A program made the translations under genes and the position numbers. A stretch of 64,000 nucleotides of DNA from a virus, in the IMG/VR virus record IMGVR_UViG_3300027736_000029, positions 1 to 64,000 of that record; one strand, given 5' to 3'. Each line of letters starts with the position of its first letter. Positions within the stretch are counted from its first letter, which is position 1. The notes beneath the pieces were generated by a model. It ran no database searches. It was not told where the DNA came from and saw only the letters and a program-made list of their open reading frames with translations. Of the stretch, positions 23,885 to 31,828 are shown piece by piece.

Positions 23885-24285
23885 TCCTGTTCGTAAATTA
23901 CATTACTGTATTGGGGATTTTCTTTATCAAATTTCTTAACGAAAATTCCCGATAAAGTATTTGCCATGTTTTCTTCAGGACCACCAATGTCCTGTATTTT
24001 ATCAGTATCTTTAAGTCCCATCTTTTGATGCTGGTATTCATGAACCCATTCGTGTGCGACGGTTCTAAAAATATCAATCAATAATCTTTTGTGTACTAAA
24101 ACATATATCTTATGACCAGGTTTTCTAACACCTGTGGTCATCTTTATATCCCTATTACCTGTGAATGTAATATAAACGTCTTCTGTAAGTGGTAATTCAC
24201 TTTGCAAGAATTTAACAAACTCTTTCGTAACTTCGATTTGTTCGGGTGTTGAGAATTTATTAATATCTTTGAAACATGCTTTCAT
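23881..24285 (-). CDS. HExxH zinc metallopeptidase-like protein
   Basis: 134 residues from ATG 24285. VAHEWVHEYQHQ (about residue 80) carries HExxH. IQDIGGPEENMANTLSG contains the conserved Glu expected as third ligand. Cytoplasmic, no signal peptide, size like small SprT-type or phage peptidases. A TATTTATT box is 4 nt upstream. Overlaps the convergent lipoprotein gene by 4 nt. Confidence 0.65.
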   Translation of the reverse strand: MKACFKDINKFSTPEQIEVTKEFVKFLQSELPLTEDVYITFTGNRDIKMTTGVRKPGHKIYVLVHKRLLIDIFRTVAHEWVHEYQHQKMGLKDTDKIQDIGGPEENMANTLSGIFVKKFDKENPQYSNVIYEQD

Positions 24286-24478
24286 TATTAATAAATACAA
24301 TAAAAAGGGTTAAGTGAAAAAAGTTGAATAAAATGTTTAAAAGAATTTTAACATTTGAGGTATCGAAAGGTTTGACAATTTGAATACTGACATTTGAGTA
24401 CGTATCAGTTCAGGTATCAAGTTTCTAGATGTATGTAGATAACGTATTATCCTCCCTCTTCCAACTTAACCCAATATC

Positions 24479-24910
24479 TTAGATGGATGTTGTAGCGTTA
24501 TGCTCATCCAACTCCTCTTGGAGTCTTTCAATTTCTTCTTCGATTGTTAAAACCAGTTGGTCTTTTTCCAATACGCTAATTTTCGCAGTTTTAACAACTG
24601 CTTCACCTCTACCATAACGGTCAAAGTGTTTACCATCGACACAATCCAATTGTCTTAAATTTGACAACTGAGATTTCAATTCAGACATACGGAAAATTTT
24701 ACCGTATACAGGAGCATTTGCCAAATGTAATTTGGTTTTTAATTCAACCAATTCTTCACTCATGGTCAACCAATTTCTCATTGATTCTACAACATCGTAA
24801 ACTCGTGCTGAACCTTCCTCAACAGAATTATACATTTGAACTTTACTGAACTCTTGGTTCATTTTTGAAGCTAATTTCTTCTTGTACTTTAAGGCTTGTT
24901 TTACTTTCAT
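24479..24910 (-). CDS. DIP1984/septicolysin-like helical protein
   Basis: 143 residues. KVKQALKYKKKLASKM at the start, N-x-V-x-E-G near residue 28, and LVELKTKLHLANAPV match the layout of the small all-helical DIP1984 (septicolysin-like) family of unknown function. The C-terminus is an acidic coiled coil. The 178-base gap before 24300 holds nothing I can assign. Confidence 0.55.
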   Translation of the reverse strand: MKVKQALKYKKKLASKMNQEFSKVQMYNSVEEGSARVYDVVESMRNWLTMSEELVELKTKLHLANAPVYGKIFRMSELKSQLSNLRQLDCVDGKHFDRYGRGEAVVKTAKISVLEKDQLVLTIEEEIERLQEELDEHNATTSI

Positions 24911-24961
24911 AATCTTGTTTCTTATTTGTATAATATAAGTGTTTTATTTCAAAAGTCAAAT

Positions 24962-25300
24962 TTAATCATCACCCGCATCCCACTCAGTGAATATAAATTC
25001 CAATCTAATGAATGTTATTTGGTCGTATCGGTTCTTGTATACCGTAGCCTTCAAACCTCCACTAGAACTCATATATGGTTCGTTTAAACCCATTCGACCA
25101 GCTTCTTTAATACCTTCAATAGAACTATTAATCCTATCTTTAGCACTTTCAATTAAATCATATTTTGTTGGGACTCTGTACCCGTTATGCGTTAACCATC
25201 TCCAACCTATATATTCCATCATTAGTTGGCACTTATAGAAGTCGAAGTTTTGGATTACTTCATCAATTAATTCTTGTTCTTTTTTGTTAATGGTTATCAT
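24962..25300 (-). CDS. Conserved small phage protein
   Basis: 112 residues. NFDFYKCQLMMEYIGWRWLT with VPTKYDLIESAKDRI resembles a small family widely spread in phages with the pattern FDFxKxxxxMxxLxWxW; the role is unknown. Overlaps the upstream gene by 14 nt. Confidence 0.65.
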   Translation of the reverse strand: MITINKKEQELIDEVIQNFDFYKCQLMMEYIGWRWLTHNGYRVPTKYDLIESAKDRINSSIEGIKEAGRMGLNEPYMSSSGGLKATVYKNRYDQITFIRLEFIFTEWDAGDD

Positions 25301-25490
25301 GTGGGTCTCCTATTTTTTTAACTCTATACTTATATCCTGAGTCAGAGTTGATTTCGAACCGAAGTCTCATCTCTTCAGCAGCTTCTTTTGTTTCAAATTC
25401 TAATACGTCATCTGCACTATCTAAAATAATAACAGGTAATTCTTTTTCTCTTGTGGCATCTTTCACCATCTTTATAATAATGTAACTCAT
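25287..25490 (-). CDS. Conserved small phage protein
   Basis: 67 residues (MSYIIIKMVKDATREKELPV). LPVIILDSADDVLEFETKEA and NSDSGYKYRVKKI form a beta-alpha-beta pattern that recurs in phage small proteins. Function unknown. Shares an operon with 24962-25300. Confidence 0.65.
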   Translation of the reverse strand: MSYIIIKMVKDATREKELPVIILDSADDVLEFETKEAAEEMRLRFEINSDSGYKYRVKKIGDPHDNH

Positions 25491-25504
25491 ACCCCTATTA
25501 TAAG

Positions 25505-25545
25505 AAAAGAATCCCCAACTTTCAAGGTCAGGGATTTCTTTTTTT
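25505..25545 (-). terminator. Rho-independent terminator
   Basis: Minus strand: AAATCCCTGACCTTGAAAG then GGGGATT and TCTTTTC. It lies directly after the 25546 stop codon. Stem imperfect. Confidence 0.6.
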
Positions 25546-26283
25546 TTAGATGGATTGGACCATCATTTCGGTCATACCATTCCATTTTTTGATTTGAGAT
25601 TTTGGAACCCAAAACTCCATCTCTCCAATTTCCTCAACTCGTTTCAAGTAATCGTTACGGAAACGTTCAACTTCAGACTTGTTCTTGATGTACTCCACCT
25701 TCATGTGTTTAGAACATGTCTTACCCATCTTAGTCAACATTGAGAACTCATCGGTCAACTCACGTCCGCAACACATACAGATGTTACCACGTTTTACGGT
25801 CATCTTACCTGCGAACTTAACCGCCTTTGGACTAACACCCAACAAACGAGTGATATCAATCAACACAGGGTTGAACTCCAAACCGTATGTCTCTTTCAAT
25901 TGTTGACCAATTTTACGAGCCAAGATGATTGATTCACCTTCAGTTGGCCAGTTCATACTGATGGTCTTGTTTTTGTTCTCCTCTTTTACGATTTGAGCAA
26001 CTGCCGCTGACACTTGTTTGTCTGTCAACTTACCATACTTTTCCAATTTAGATTGGATGTCTTTAACAAAGTTGTTCTCACCTGTGTAGGATTGAATCTT
26101 CTTCATGTCCTCGGTCAACTCAACTTGTTTTGCTTCAACGGGTGCGTTAAAGATTTTCTCAACCGCCACGTTTTGGGCTGGTGTTAATTGACCGTATTTT
26201 GCGATTACGTCTTTCATTTTCATGATGAATTGGTTTTGACCTTTGTAGTTCTTAACGTTTTGGATTGTAGATGTAGTTGTCAT
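25546..26283 (-). CDS. Zinc-finger protein with duplicated helical repeat
   Basis: 245 residues from ATG 26283. Two related segments, NYKGQNQF...KYGQLTPAQ (about 8-40) and SYTGENNF...KYGKLTDKQ (about 67-100), are an internal duplication. NICMCCGRELTDEFS ... GKTCSKH (about 185-208) is a CCCH zinc finger. The 5' leader and promoter are shared with the 27266 gene. A DNA-binding role is likely but unproven. Confidence 0.65.
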   Translation of the reverse strand: MTTTSTIQNVKNYKGQNQFIMKMKDVIAKYGQLTPAQNVAVEKIFNAPVEAKQVELTEDMKKIQSYTGENNFVKDIQSKLEKYGKLTDKQVSAAVAQIVKEENKNKTISMNWPTEGESIILARKIGQQLKETYGLEFNPVLIDITRLLGVSPKAVKFAGKMTVKRGNICMCCGRELTDEFSMLTKMGKTCSKHMKVEYIKNKSEVERFRNDYLKRVEEIGEMEFWVPKSQIKKWNGMTEMMVQSI

Positions 26284-26304
26284 ATTTGTATCGTTTTGTG
26301 AATA

Positions 26305-26335
26305 CAAATATACAACAATAGTTTGAACCACCAAA
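26305..26335 (-). promoter_or_regulatory. Host-type promoter TTTG-N19-TATATTTG
   Basis: TTTG at 26332-26335 and TATATTTG at 26305-26312 on the minus strand. The downstream leader TATTCACAAAACGATA is also found at the 27736 gene. The ATG is 21 nt from the box, so this unit has a short real leader. Confidence 0.65.
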
Positions 26336-26341
26336 CTAATT

Positions 26342-26884
26342 TCAATATTTTACCCAATTTTTTTTGTAATCCTTGTTGAAGGCACAAAACTCCGCATAAT
26401 CGTTGATAATCGGTATACCTGTATTGTAGTATCCACATATCACCGCCCAATCTTTATATTGTTTGTGAAGTTTACTTAACAACTTCATGGAGATTTGAAC
26501 GTTAAGGTCAATGTTGTAGAGCAAGTCCTTCTGACTAATCTTCTTACCACTGACGTAATTTGCAGTACTCGGCATAATCTGCATTGGTCCTTTGGCTCCT
26601 GATGATGAAATTAATTTTCCATTATAGTTCCAATCAAATGGTCCTTGATATCTTGTCTCACGATAAGCCACGTTGTAGGCAACGTGTTTTGGTACCTTAT
26701 ACAACTTCGAATACTTCTCTATTGAGGTATACATTTGAAGACTGTAGGGTGAGTTTTGTTTCCCACCCATTTCCTCCAATTTGTATTCTTCTTCAGGTGC
26801 CGTCATGCTGAACAAGCTAATACCCGCTCCGATGACACAGAGTACCAAAATAAGATAGAAATATTTGAATCCGTTTATTACCAT
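26342..26884 (-). CDS. Membrane-anchored lytic transglycosylase
   Basis: 180 residues. An N-terminal membrane segment (YFYLILVLCVIGAGISLF) precedes an SLT domain: NVAYRETRYQGPF with the catalytic Glu, SSSGAKGPMQIMPSTANYV, and CGYYNTGIPIINDY. It cleaves peptidoglycan from the periplasmic side, for entry or lysis. Overlaps the next gene's stop codon. Confidence 0.85.
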   Translation of the reverse strand: MVINGFKYFYLILVLCVIGAGISLFSMTAPEEEYKLEEMGGKQNSPYSLQMYTSIEKYSKLYKVPKHVAYNVAYRETRYQGPFDWNYNGKLISSSGAKGPMQIMPSTANYVSGKKISQKDLLYNIDLNVQISMKLLSKLHKQYKDWAVICGYYNTGIPIINDYAEFCAFNKDYKKNWVKY

Positions 26885-27204
26885 TAGTTAGTTGGAGTTG
26901 CTGGTTTATAGATACTTTTTGCGTACATGTTGAAGATTTGAACACCGATTGAATCTTGATACAAGATATAAGTCCCGTCACCCTTTTGGATAATCAATAA
27001 GTTGTTGTTCTCATCCATTGCTAGTTTAACCTCTGATTTCCTAACAGAGACAACCTGAGGTCGTTTGCTGTATGTTGTTTTGATGTAGTCGTAGTAGTAT
27101 CCGATTGAGATACCTCCTGCAAAACTGATTGAAATAATCGTATAAAACGAGATTTGCTTCAACAGTCCTTTTACTTTTTGTTTGATATTTTCCATGTTTT
27201 CCAT
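26884..27204 (-). CDS. Membrane-anchored small protein
   Basis: 106 residues from ATG 27204 (MENMENIKQKVKGLLKQ). One membrane segment FYTIISISFAGGISIGYYY, then a periplasmic region SVRKSEVKLAMDENNNLLII and GTYILYQDSIG. Similar proteins sit near lysis genes in Bacteroidota phages. Co-transcribed with the transglycosylase, so a cell-wall role is plausible. Confidence 0.65.
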   Translation of the reverse strand: MENMENIKQKVKGLLKQISFYTIISISFAGGISIGYYYDYIKTTYSKRPQVVSVRKSEVKLAMDENNNLLIIQKGDGTYILYQDSIGVQIFNMYAKSIYKPATPTN

Positions 27205-27226
27205 AATTGTTTTTTTTTTAATGGTA

Positions 27227-27254
27227 CAAAAAACCCCTTGTATTATCAAGGGGT
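27227..27254 (-). terminator. Rho-independent terminator
   Basis: Minus strand: ACCCCTTG, 6-base loop, CAAGGGGT then TTTTTG. A perfect 8-bp stem, 12 nt past the stop codon of the 27266 gene. Confidence 0.85.
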
Positions 27255-27265
27255 ATCGATGTTTT

Positions 27266-27736
27266 TTAATTTTGGGTGAAGGCTTTGTCAGCCCAAGTCT
27301 TCGCTCCCATTCGGTCCCAGATGTTCATGTCACACATGTCAGGGAATGAACTTCTCATATCACCAACGGTCAATACATCCAAGAAAGCTTTATCGATTCC
27401 GTGCCACTTGTTACCCTTAGTAGTGAAAACATTGTGCCAGTATTCAACTCCGTTGTCGTAAGACACCTTAACTTGGATGTTTACCAAAGTGTTTTTCTTG
27501 TACCCTGCAATAACAGAATGAGCGGTACCTTTCTTGTCGTGAATGCTTAGGAAACCCGCTTGACACTTGCCAGCGATACGGAACTCATATTCCTTATTAA
27601 GGTCTTTGATGTGGTTAGAAACCATTACAGAGATGGTTTTATCCTTACATACGGTGTCAAAAGAGCCGTAGAATACGTCTCCTGCCATTGTTCCTTCAGT
27701 TACTTTGATGATTGTGTTGGTGGTTGTGTTTGTCAT
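27266..27736 (-). CDS. Hypothetical protein
   Basis: 156 residues. The start at 27736 (MTNTTTNTIIKVTEG) is chosen by aligning the shared leader with the 25546 gene, where the same ATGACAA follows. Beta-rich, with GYKKNTLVNIQVKVSYDNG in the middle and three Cys. Single-gene unit with its own promoter and terminator. Function unknown. Confidence 0.65.
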   Translation of the reverse strand: MTNTTTNTIIKVTEGTMAGDVFYGSFDTVCKDKTISVMVSNHIKDLNKEYEFRIAGKCQAGFLSIHDKKGTAHSVIAGYKKNTLVNIQVKVSYDNGVEYWHNVFTTKGNKWHGIDKAFLDVLTVGDMRSSFPDMCDMNIWDRMGAKTWADKAFTQN

Positions 27737-27757
27737 AGTCATATCGTTTTGTGAATA

Positions 27758-27788
27758 CAAAGATACAACAATAATTGACTTCCACAAA
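27758..27788 (-). promoter_or_regulatory. Host-type promoter TTTG-N19-TATCTTTG
   Basis: TTTG at 27785-27788 and TATCTTTG at 27758-27765 on the minus strand, followed by the same TATTCACAAAACGATA leader as at 26283. Confidence 0.7.
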
Positions 27789-27794
27789 TCTTTT

Positions 27795-27962
27795 TTACAA
27801 TTTTTTTTCTTCGTCAGGAGTGCATTTTTTTTCTGCCCCACATATCGGGCATTCTTTGATTTCTTTTGATTTAATGTATTTCATTCTAACAAGTTTACCC
27901 AATTCAAAATCATTTGGGTGATTTTTAATTTCTTCTTCGGTGATGATTAAGTATTGTCCCAT
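27795..27962 (-). CDS. Small IITEEE-tagged zinc-ribbon protein
   Basis: 55 residues. MGQYLIITEEEIKNHPNDF carries the recurring tag, and CPICGAEKKC is a minimal Cys cluster (CxxC plus one Cys). Ends in DEEKKL. Found only by reading the gap between genes. Shared tag makes it credible; function unknown. Confidence 0.6.
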   Translation of the reverse strand: MGQYLIITEEEIKNHPNDFELGKLVRMKYIKSKEIKECPICGAEKKCTPDEEKKL

Positions 27963-28026
27963 ATCGTTATTTCTTTACATTATAAATATAATAGTTCATT
28001 TTTATAAAATAAACCTATTTATAGTT

Positions 28027-28434
28027 ATGGGATTAGATAAGGATAAACTAAAACGTCTTGAAGATAAATTAAAATATTTATACAAAATGGAATTCGAACA
28101 AACAAAGTTCGTCACCAGTAATATTGACATTGACTTTGAGCAAATGGAAGATGAAGATAAGGAATGGATACTTGAAAGAGTTAATATCCAAGTTGACTTT
28201 GAATATGACGGAGCTCTTGATGGGGATGAAATATATTACTTTACCCGTGATTTGAAGATTATGTGTGATAAATTTACTTCCGTAATTAAACGATATACCC
28301 CAACCCAAGAAGGTAAACTTGTTTCAGGTGATTCAAATTGTCATGTTTCAGACCCAATGATAATCAGAGTTGATTACAAATATGAGGACACCCACAATTT
28401 TACATTAGCAACATTTATTACATACATAGACTAA
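28027..28434 (+). CDS. Hypothetical acidic protein
   Basis: 135 residues from ATG 28027 (MGLDKDKLKRLEDKLKYLYK), directly after TATTTATA and 3 nt. Residues upstream in the open frame are rejected as translated promoter. Its stop overlaps the next start (ATGA-type coupling), so it is translated with the zinc-finger gene that follows. Function unknown. Confidence 0.65.
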   Translation: MGLDKDKLKRLEDKLKYLYKMEFEQTKFVTSNIDIDFEQMEDEDKEWILERVNIQVDFEYDGALDGDEIYYFTRDLKIMCDKFTSVIKRYTPTQEGKLVSGDSNCHVSDPMIIRVDYKYEDTHNFTLATFITYID

Positions 28435-29222
28435 TGAACGATAAATTAAAAAGATTAGCCAAGAGTATATCTGAACTATTACCAGATAATCCAAAAAGTC
28501 CTCAAAATGTATTTGATTCATTTTCAAATAACGTATATGAGTCTCAAAAAGATTATTTTAATGCACTTGGTAGTGATTCAATAATTAAAATAATTTTATA
28601 CATTTACTCACTTAAAGAAACAGGTGAATTTAAAATGGGTGATAATATGATAAATAGATTATCATTTGCCTCTTTATTCTTTACCAGTGGAAATTACTCA
28701 CAAATGCCATGCGATTCTTGTAGTGGGGATGGAGTTGTGGAGTGTGATTATTGTAATCATAATGGTTTAGCGAGTTGTGAGGAATGTGGTGGTGATGGTA
28801 CCGATTCAGACGGTGAAGAGTGTGGTGATTGTGGTGGACAAGGTGAGGTATATTGTAACAATTGTGGTGGTGACGGTGGTATTACTTGTAGTTCATGTGA
28901 TGGTACAGGTGAAGTTGAATCAGATGCGGTTGAATATAACTACAGTTATATTTGTACTTGGAATAATGAAATAAAAAATCTGTGTGAATTAAATGAAGGA
29001 ACACAAGAACCAGCCATGTCCGAATATGACTTTGACCGTCTAAGTGATGACTATATTACTTTATTTTATACCGAAGAAGCCGCCGAGTTAAGAAATTTTG
29101 TCGATACAAATGTTCTTTATTGTATTTCTTATTTGGATGAACCAAAGTTAGGTTTACAATCTGATAAGCTCCTACAAATTCGTTGGGACGATTCATCAAA
29201 CTTTCAATCTTATATGTCATAA
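28434..29222 (+). CDS. DnaJ-type zinc-finger protein without J domain
   Basis: 262 residues. Between about 93 and 160 there are six CxxC knuckles in the CxxCxGxG style (CDSCSGDG, CEECGGDG, CGDCGGQG, CNNCGGDG, CSSCDGTG), more than the four of true DnaJ, with no HPD. A helical domain precedes and an acidic domain follows. Possibly a zinc-dependent chaperone-like or assembly factor; middle gene of a three-gene plus-strand operon. Confidence 0.7.
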   Translation: MNDKLKRLAKSISELLPDNPKSPQNVFDSFSNNVYESQKDYFNALGSDSIIKIILYIYSLKETGEFKMGDNMINRLSFASLFFTSGNYSQMPCDSCSGDGVVECDYCNHNGLASCEECGGDGTDSDGEECGDCGGQGEVYCNNCGGDGGITCSSCDGTGEVESDAVEYNYSYICTWNNEIKNLCELNEGTQEPAMSEYDFDRLSDDYITLFYTEEAAELRNFVDTNVLYCISYLDEPKLGLQSDKLLQIRWDDSSNFQSYMS

Positions 29223-29224
29223 TT

Positions 29225-29731
29225 ATGGACCTTAAACGATGCCTCAAATTACTTAATTCAATTAATTATCCAAATCAAACAGAAAACCTGTTAAGCGTTT
29301 TTAGATATATTGATTATACCCCATACCTATTTAATGAAAACTTATTAGAGAGTCTTGGTGTAATAGGTGTTACCGACTTTGTAGGAAAGACCTTCTCAAA
29401 AATGGGAGCCATGTCCAAACCTGGATTTAAAGTTGATTTAGATGATGTCGGAGAAGATGGTTCTTACATTTACCTGATTATTGATTCATATGAAATAATT
29501 CAAGATGACGAAGACGGTCACCTTCCTTTTGAAGTTTGGATAAATTATAGTTGGGGTGATAATCAACTTATTCATGATGGTACAGGACTAACTTTGGATG
29601 AAATTTATGACGAAGTTGGGTTGGGTGAACTTGGTGAATATGATGAACTTTTAGACAATATCAAGGATAATGTGGCATACAAAGTATATTCCCAAACAGG
29701 ATTCCATATACACTTTGACGGTCAAATATAA
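29225..29731 (+). CDS. Hypothetical acidic protein
   Basis: 168 residues from ATG 29225 (MDLKRCLKLLNSINYPNQ), 2 nt after the upstream stop. Strongly acidic middle (VDLDDVGEDGSYIYL, QDDEDGHLPFEVWINYSW). Last gene of the 28027-29731 operon, followed by a terminator. Function unknown. Confidence 0.65.
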   Translation: MDLKRCLKLLNSINYPNQTENLLSVFRYIDYTPYLFNENLLESLGVIGVTDFVGKTFSKMGAMSKPGFKVDLDDVGEDGSYIYLIIDSYEIIQDDEDGHLPFEVWINYSWGDNQLIHDGTGLTLDEIYDEVGLGELGEYDELLDNIKDNVAYKVYSQTGFHIHFDGQI

Positions 29732-29760
29732 AAAAAGAGAGACCGAAGCCTCTCTTTTTG
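29731..29760 (+). terminator. Rho-independent terminator
   Basis: AAAGAGAG, 8-base loop, CTCTCTTTTTG. Perfect 8-bp stem, directly at the end of the 29225-29731 gene. Confidence 0.8.
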
Positions 29761-29790
29761 GGATTGACAGGATGTGTCAAACTTCCACCA

Positions 29791-29810
29791 CCTTGTTTTT
29801 CTAAACAAGG
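29791..29810 (-). terminator. Hairpin after the 29814 gene
   Basis: CCTTGTTT, 4-base loop, AAACAAGG; perfect 8-bp stem 4 nt past the stop codon of the minus-strand gene. No T-run, so it may work as an RNA 3'-end stabiliser or weak terminator. Confidence 0.5.
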
Positions 29811-29813
29811 AAA

Positions 29814-30128
29814 CTATACCTCAATACTCAGGTCTTCTCGTTTAATTATTGAGTTTACAAGTTTTTCAACATCATCTGAATTCATATAACTAAGAATGTC
29901 ATGAGTTGCGTCAGGATAAAAATATTTTGTAATGAATTCTTTTGTTTGAACATCAAAGATTGCAACCTCAAATGTGGTTTCAAAATCACCATACAATCCA
30001 ATATCTCCACCTACAATAGAAATCTCAACCTTATTGTTACCAAATCTCGTTTGTTTTCCACCTCTACCTCTTAATTTATGACTTGGATGGGGTTTAGCCC
30101 ATTTCTTTATGTCTTCAATAGTTATCAT
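29814..30128 (-). CDS. Hypothetical small protein
   Basis: 104 residues (MITIEDIKKWAKPHPSHKLR). A basic N-terminal stretch KLRGRGGKQTRFGNNK is followed by a beta-rich domain (FEVAIFDVQTKEFITKYF). Overlaps the upstream gene by 4 nt. Function unknown. Confidence 0.6.
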   Translation of the reverse strand: MITIEDIKKWAKPHPSHKLRGRGGKQTRFGNNKVEISIVGGDIGLYGDFETTFEVAIFDVQTKEFITKYFYPDATHDILSYMNSDDVEKLVNSIIKREDLSIEV

Positions 30129-30400
30129 TTTGTCTCTAACGCTTCCATTTTAGATTTGGCAACCAAGTGCTCCGCCAATGTGTAAGCGTCCACGTTAGTC
30201 GTGATAATTGAACTCACCAAGTGTTTGTGAGGGATATGAACAAGGAAATCCACACCGTTGAAGAATGTCAAATCATTCTTTAACTCAATACAACCTTGTA
30301 CCATCTTCAAGAACAACTTGAATTGAGTATTGTTAACAAATGTCTCATTCAATAATACTCCGAAAGTCTCGTGTTGAATCTTGATGTTGTGTGATGCCAT
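30125..30400 (-). CDS. Conserved small phage protein
   Basis: 91 residues from ATG 30400 (MASHNIKIQHETFGVLLNE). The long conserved-looking run FFNGVDFLVHIPHKHL recurs in phage small proteins of this host group in my recollection. TATCTTTG lies about 20 nt upstream of the ATG. Function unknown. Confidence 0.6.
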   Translation of the reverse strand: MASHNIKIQHETFGVLLNETFVNNTQFKLFLKMVQGCIELKNDLTFFNGVDFLVHIPHKHLVSSIITTNVDAYTLAEHLVAKSKMEALETK

Positions 30401-30455
30401 GTTCATATCCTTTGATTTAGATTACAAAGATAGTGTTTAATTCCGAACTAACAAA

Positions 30456-31331
30456 TCAATTATTGAATTTCTCCAAACTTTTTTCAACGGTACTTACAAA
30501 AGTATTAACCAAATCATTAACATCTTTAAATTCATTCTCTCCTCGTTTTTCAAGGTATTTTAAATTTGAATGAAGTTCATTAAGGTCGATGTTTTTCATC
30601 GCATCAATTAGAGATTCAACTTTGTTCTTCGCCCTTTTAACCGCCTCTCTATCCACGTGGTAAGCTCGAAACCTTAACATCAACTCAGCTAATTTCTCAG
30701 GTTTCCAACCTTTTTCAACTAAACGTGATTCATCGATTTCGTTATCATTTTGACTGTAGACACTAATTCCACCAGAAAGAGAATGTCCCGAATTATTATA
30801 AAAAGCAATCTTCTGAAAGTTTTTTATTTTGGATTCAGTCTTATCAATCAAATACACCAAACATCCATTCCTAATATAGTTATTGAAAGTATTAGGATTA
30901 CTTTTAGAAGCGGTGCACCATGTAGTACCAGCCCCATATCTTAAAGAACCCCTGTGAGTTTTAGGTGAAACCATAATAACTTCATTGTCCTCGTAAAGCA
31001 CATTAACATGTTCTTGTCTATCAAATGATTTTTCTTCTTTTGCAATCTCAGCAAGTTCGTTCATGTGAACTAACGATTGATAGTTAGAAAAATCACTTGA
31101 ATAAATGTCTTTGTTTGTGTGATACGCCAACAACTCATCAAATCGTTTAACCTCTTTGATTAATTGAGGTGAGGTACACATAAAATCACTATTTTTACCA
31201 CGTGATACCCAAACTTTTAACATGTACTCCAAATACTTTTTGGTTGGTGTAGTATCACTATCAACTAATTTTGTAAATGTTGACATATTTACACCTGGAA
31301 ATTTTAATCTTAGTTCATCTACTTTTGACAT
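30456..31331 (-). CDS. WCT-motif phage protein, paralogue 1
   Basis: 291 residues. The core YGAGTTWCTASKSNPNTFNN then GCLVYLIDKTE and FQKIAFYNN is one of three copies in this window of a GxGTxWCT ... FxxY ... GxLxYxI domain. The C-terminal third is a charged coiled coil. Similar proteins are common in large phages, function unknown. It lies between the late-type genes and smpB. Confidence 0.65.
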   Translation of the reverse strand: MSKVDELRLKFPGVNMSTFTKLVDSDTTPTKKYLEYMLKVWVSRGKNSDFMCTSPQLIKEVKRFDELLAYHTNKDIYSSDFSNYQSLVHMNELAEIAKEEKSFDRQEHVNVLYEDNEVIMVSPKTHRGSLRYGAGTTWCTASKSNPNTFNNYIRNGCLVYLIDKTESKIKNFQKIAFYNNSGHSLSGGISVYSQNDNEIDESRLVEKGWKPEKLAELMLRFRAYHVDREAVKRAKNKVESLIDAMKNIDLNELHSNLKYLEKRGENEFKDVNDLVNTFVSTVEKSLEKFNN

Positions 31332-31336
31332 AATAT

Positions 31337-31762
31337 TTATTTTAGCGTTCTGTTTATTTCTTTTTGAATATCTTTTTCTTTCATGGTCTGTCTCTTGTCG
31401 TGTAGTTTTTTACCACGAGCAAGTACGATGTCAACCTTGAAGGTGTTTTTAACTTGGTAAATTTTGTATGGGATAATACTTAAACCTTTATCCAAACTCT
31501 TTTGAAGTTTAACTAACTCACGTTTTCTAAGTAGTAACTTACGGTCTCTTTTAATATTATCATTACCAATACCTGAGATGGATACGTTTTTCATGAATAA
31601 CTCTCCGTCTTGGAACATACAATAAGAATCAACAAAAGATAACTTACCATCACGAATGAATTTAACCTCAACACCAGTCAAGACCATACCCGCTTGATAC
31701 GTGTCCAAGAACTCGTATTCATGCTTTGCTCTCCTGTTTACTATGTTGAAACCCTCTTTCAT
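31337..31762 (-). CDS. smpB: SmpB, tmRNA-binding protein
   Basis: 141 residues from ATG 31762. Full-length family match by motif: NRRAKHEYEFLDTYQAGM at the start, LTGVEVKFIRDGK, RKLLLRKRELVKLQ, and a C-terminal LARGKKLHDKRQTMKEKD tail that in cellular SmpB enters the mRNA channel. SmpB delivers tmRNA to stalled ribosomes. No phage tmRNA was found, so it would work with host tmRNA or as a decoy. A host-type promoter lies 6 nt before the start. Confidence 0.92.
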   Translation of the reverse strand: MKEGFNIVNRRAKHEYEFLDTYQAGMVLTGVEVKFIRDGKLSFVDSYCMFQDGELFMKNVSISGIGNDNIKRDRKLLLRKRELVKLQKSLDKGLSIIPYKIYQVKNTFKVDIVLARGKKLHDKRQTMKEKDIQKEINRTLK

Positions 31763-31767
31763 GGGAA

Positions 31768-31798
31768 CAAAGATAATATAAATTTTGATATAAACAAA
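31768..31798 (-). promoter_or_regulatory. Host-type promoter TTTG-N19-TATCTTTG for smpB
   Basis: TTTG at 31795-31798 and TATCTTTG at 31768-31775, minus strand; the ATG follows after 5 nt. It overlaps the terminator of the upstream gene, so smpB is an independent unit. Confidence 0.7.
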
Positions 31799-31824
31799 AA
31801 TCCCCCACATTTCTGTGAGGGATT
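31798..31824 (-). terminator. Rho-independent terminator
   Basis: Minus strand: AATCCCTCACA, loop, TGTGGGGGATTTTTG, closing the 31829-32401 gene. The stem and loop match those of the 15035 terminator. Confidence 0.75.
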
Positions 31825-31828
31825 ATTA

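Noticed and set aside
24301-24478. Gap possibly holding a small RNA or gene
   Set aside because: No terminator, promoter or frame of note; only diffuse GTATC/TTGAG word repeats.
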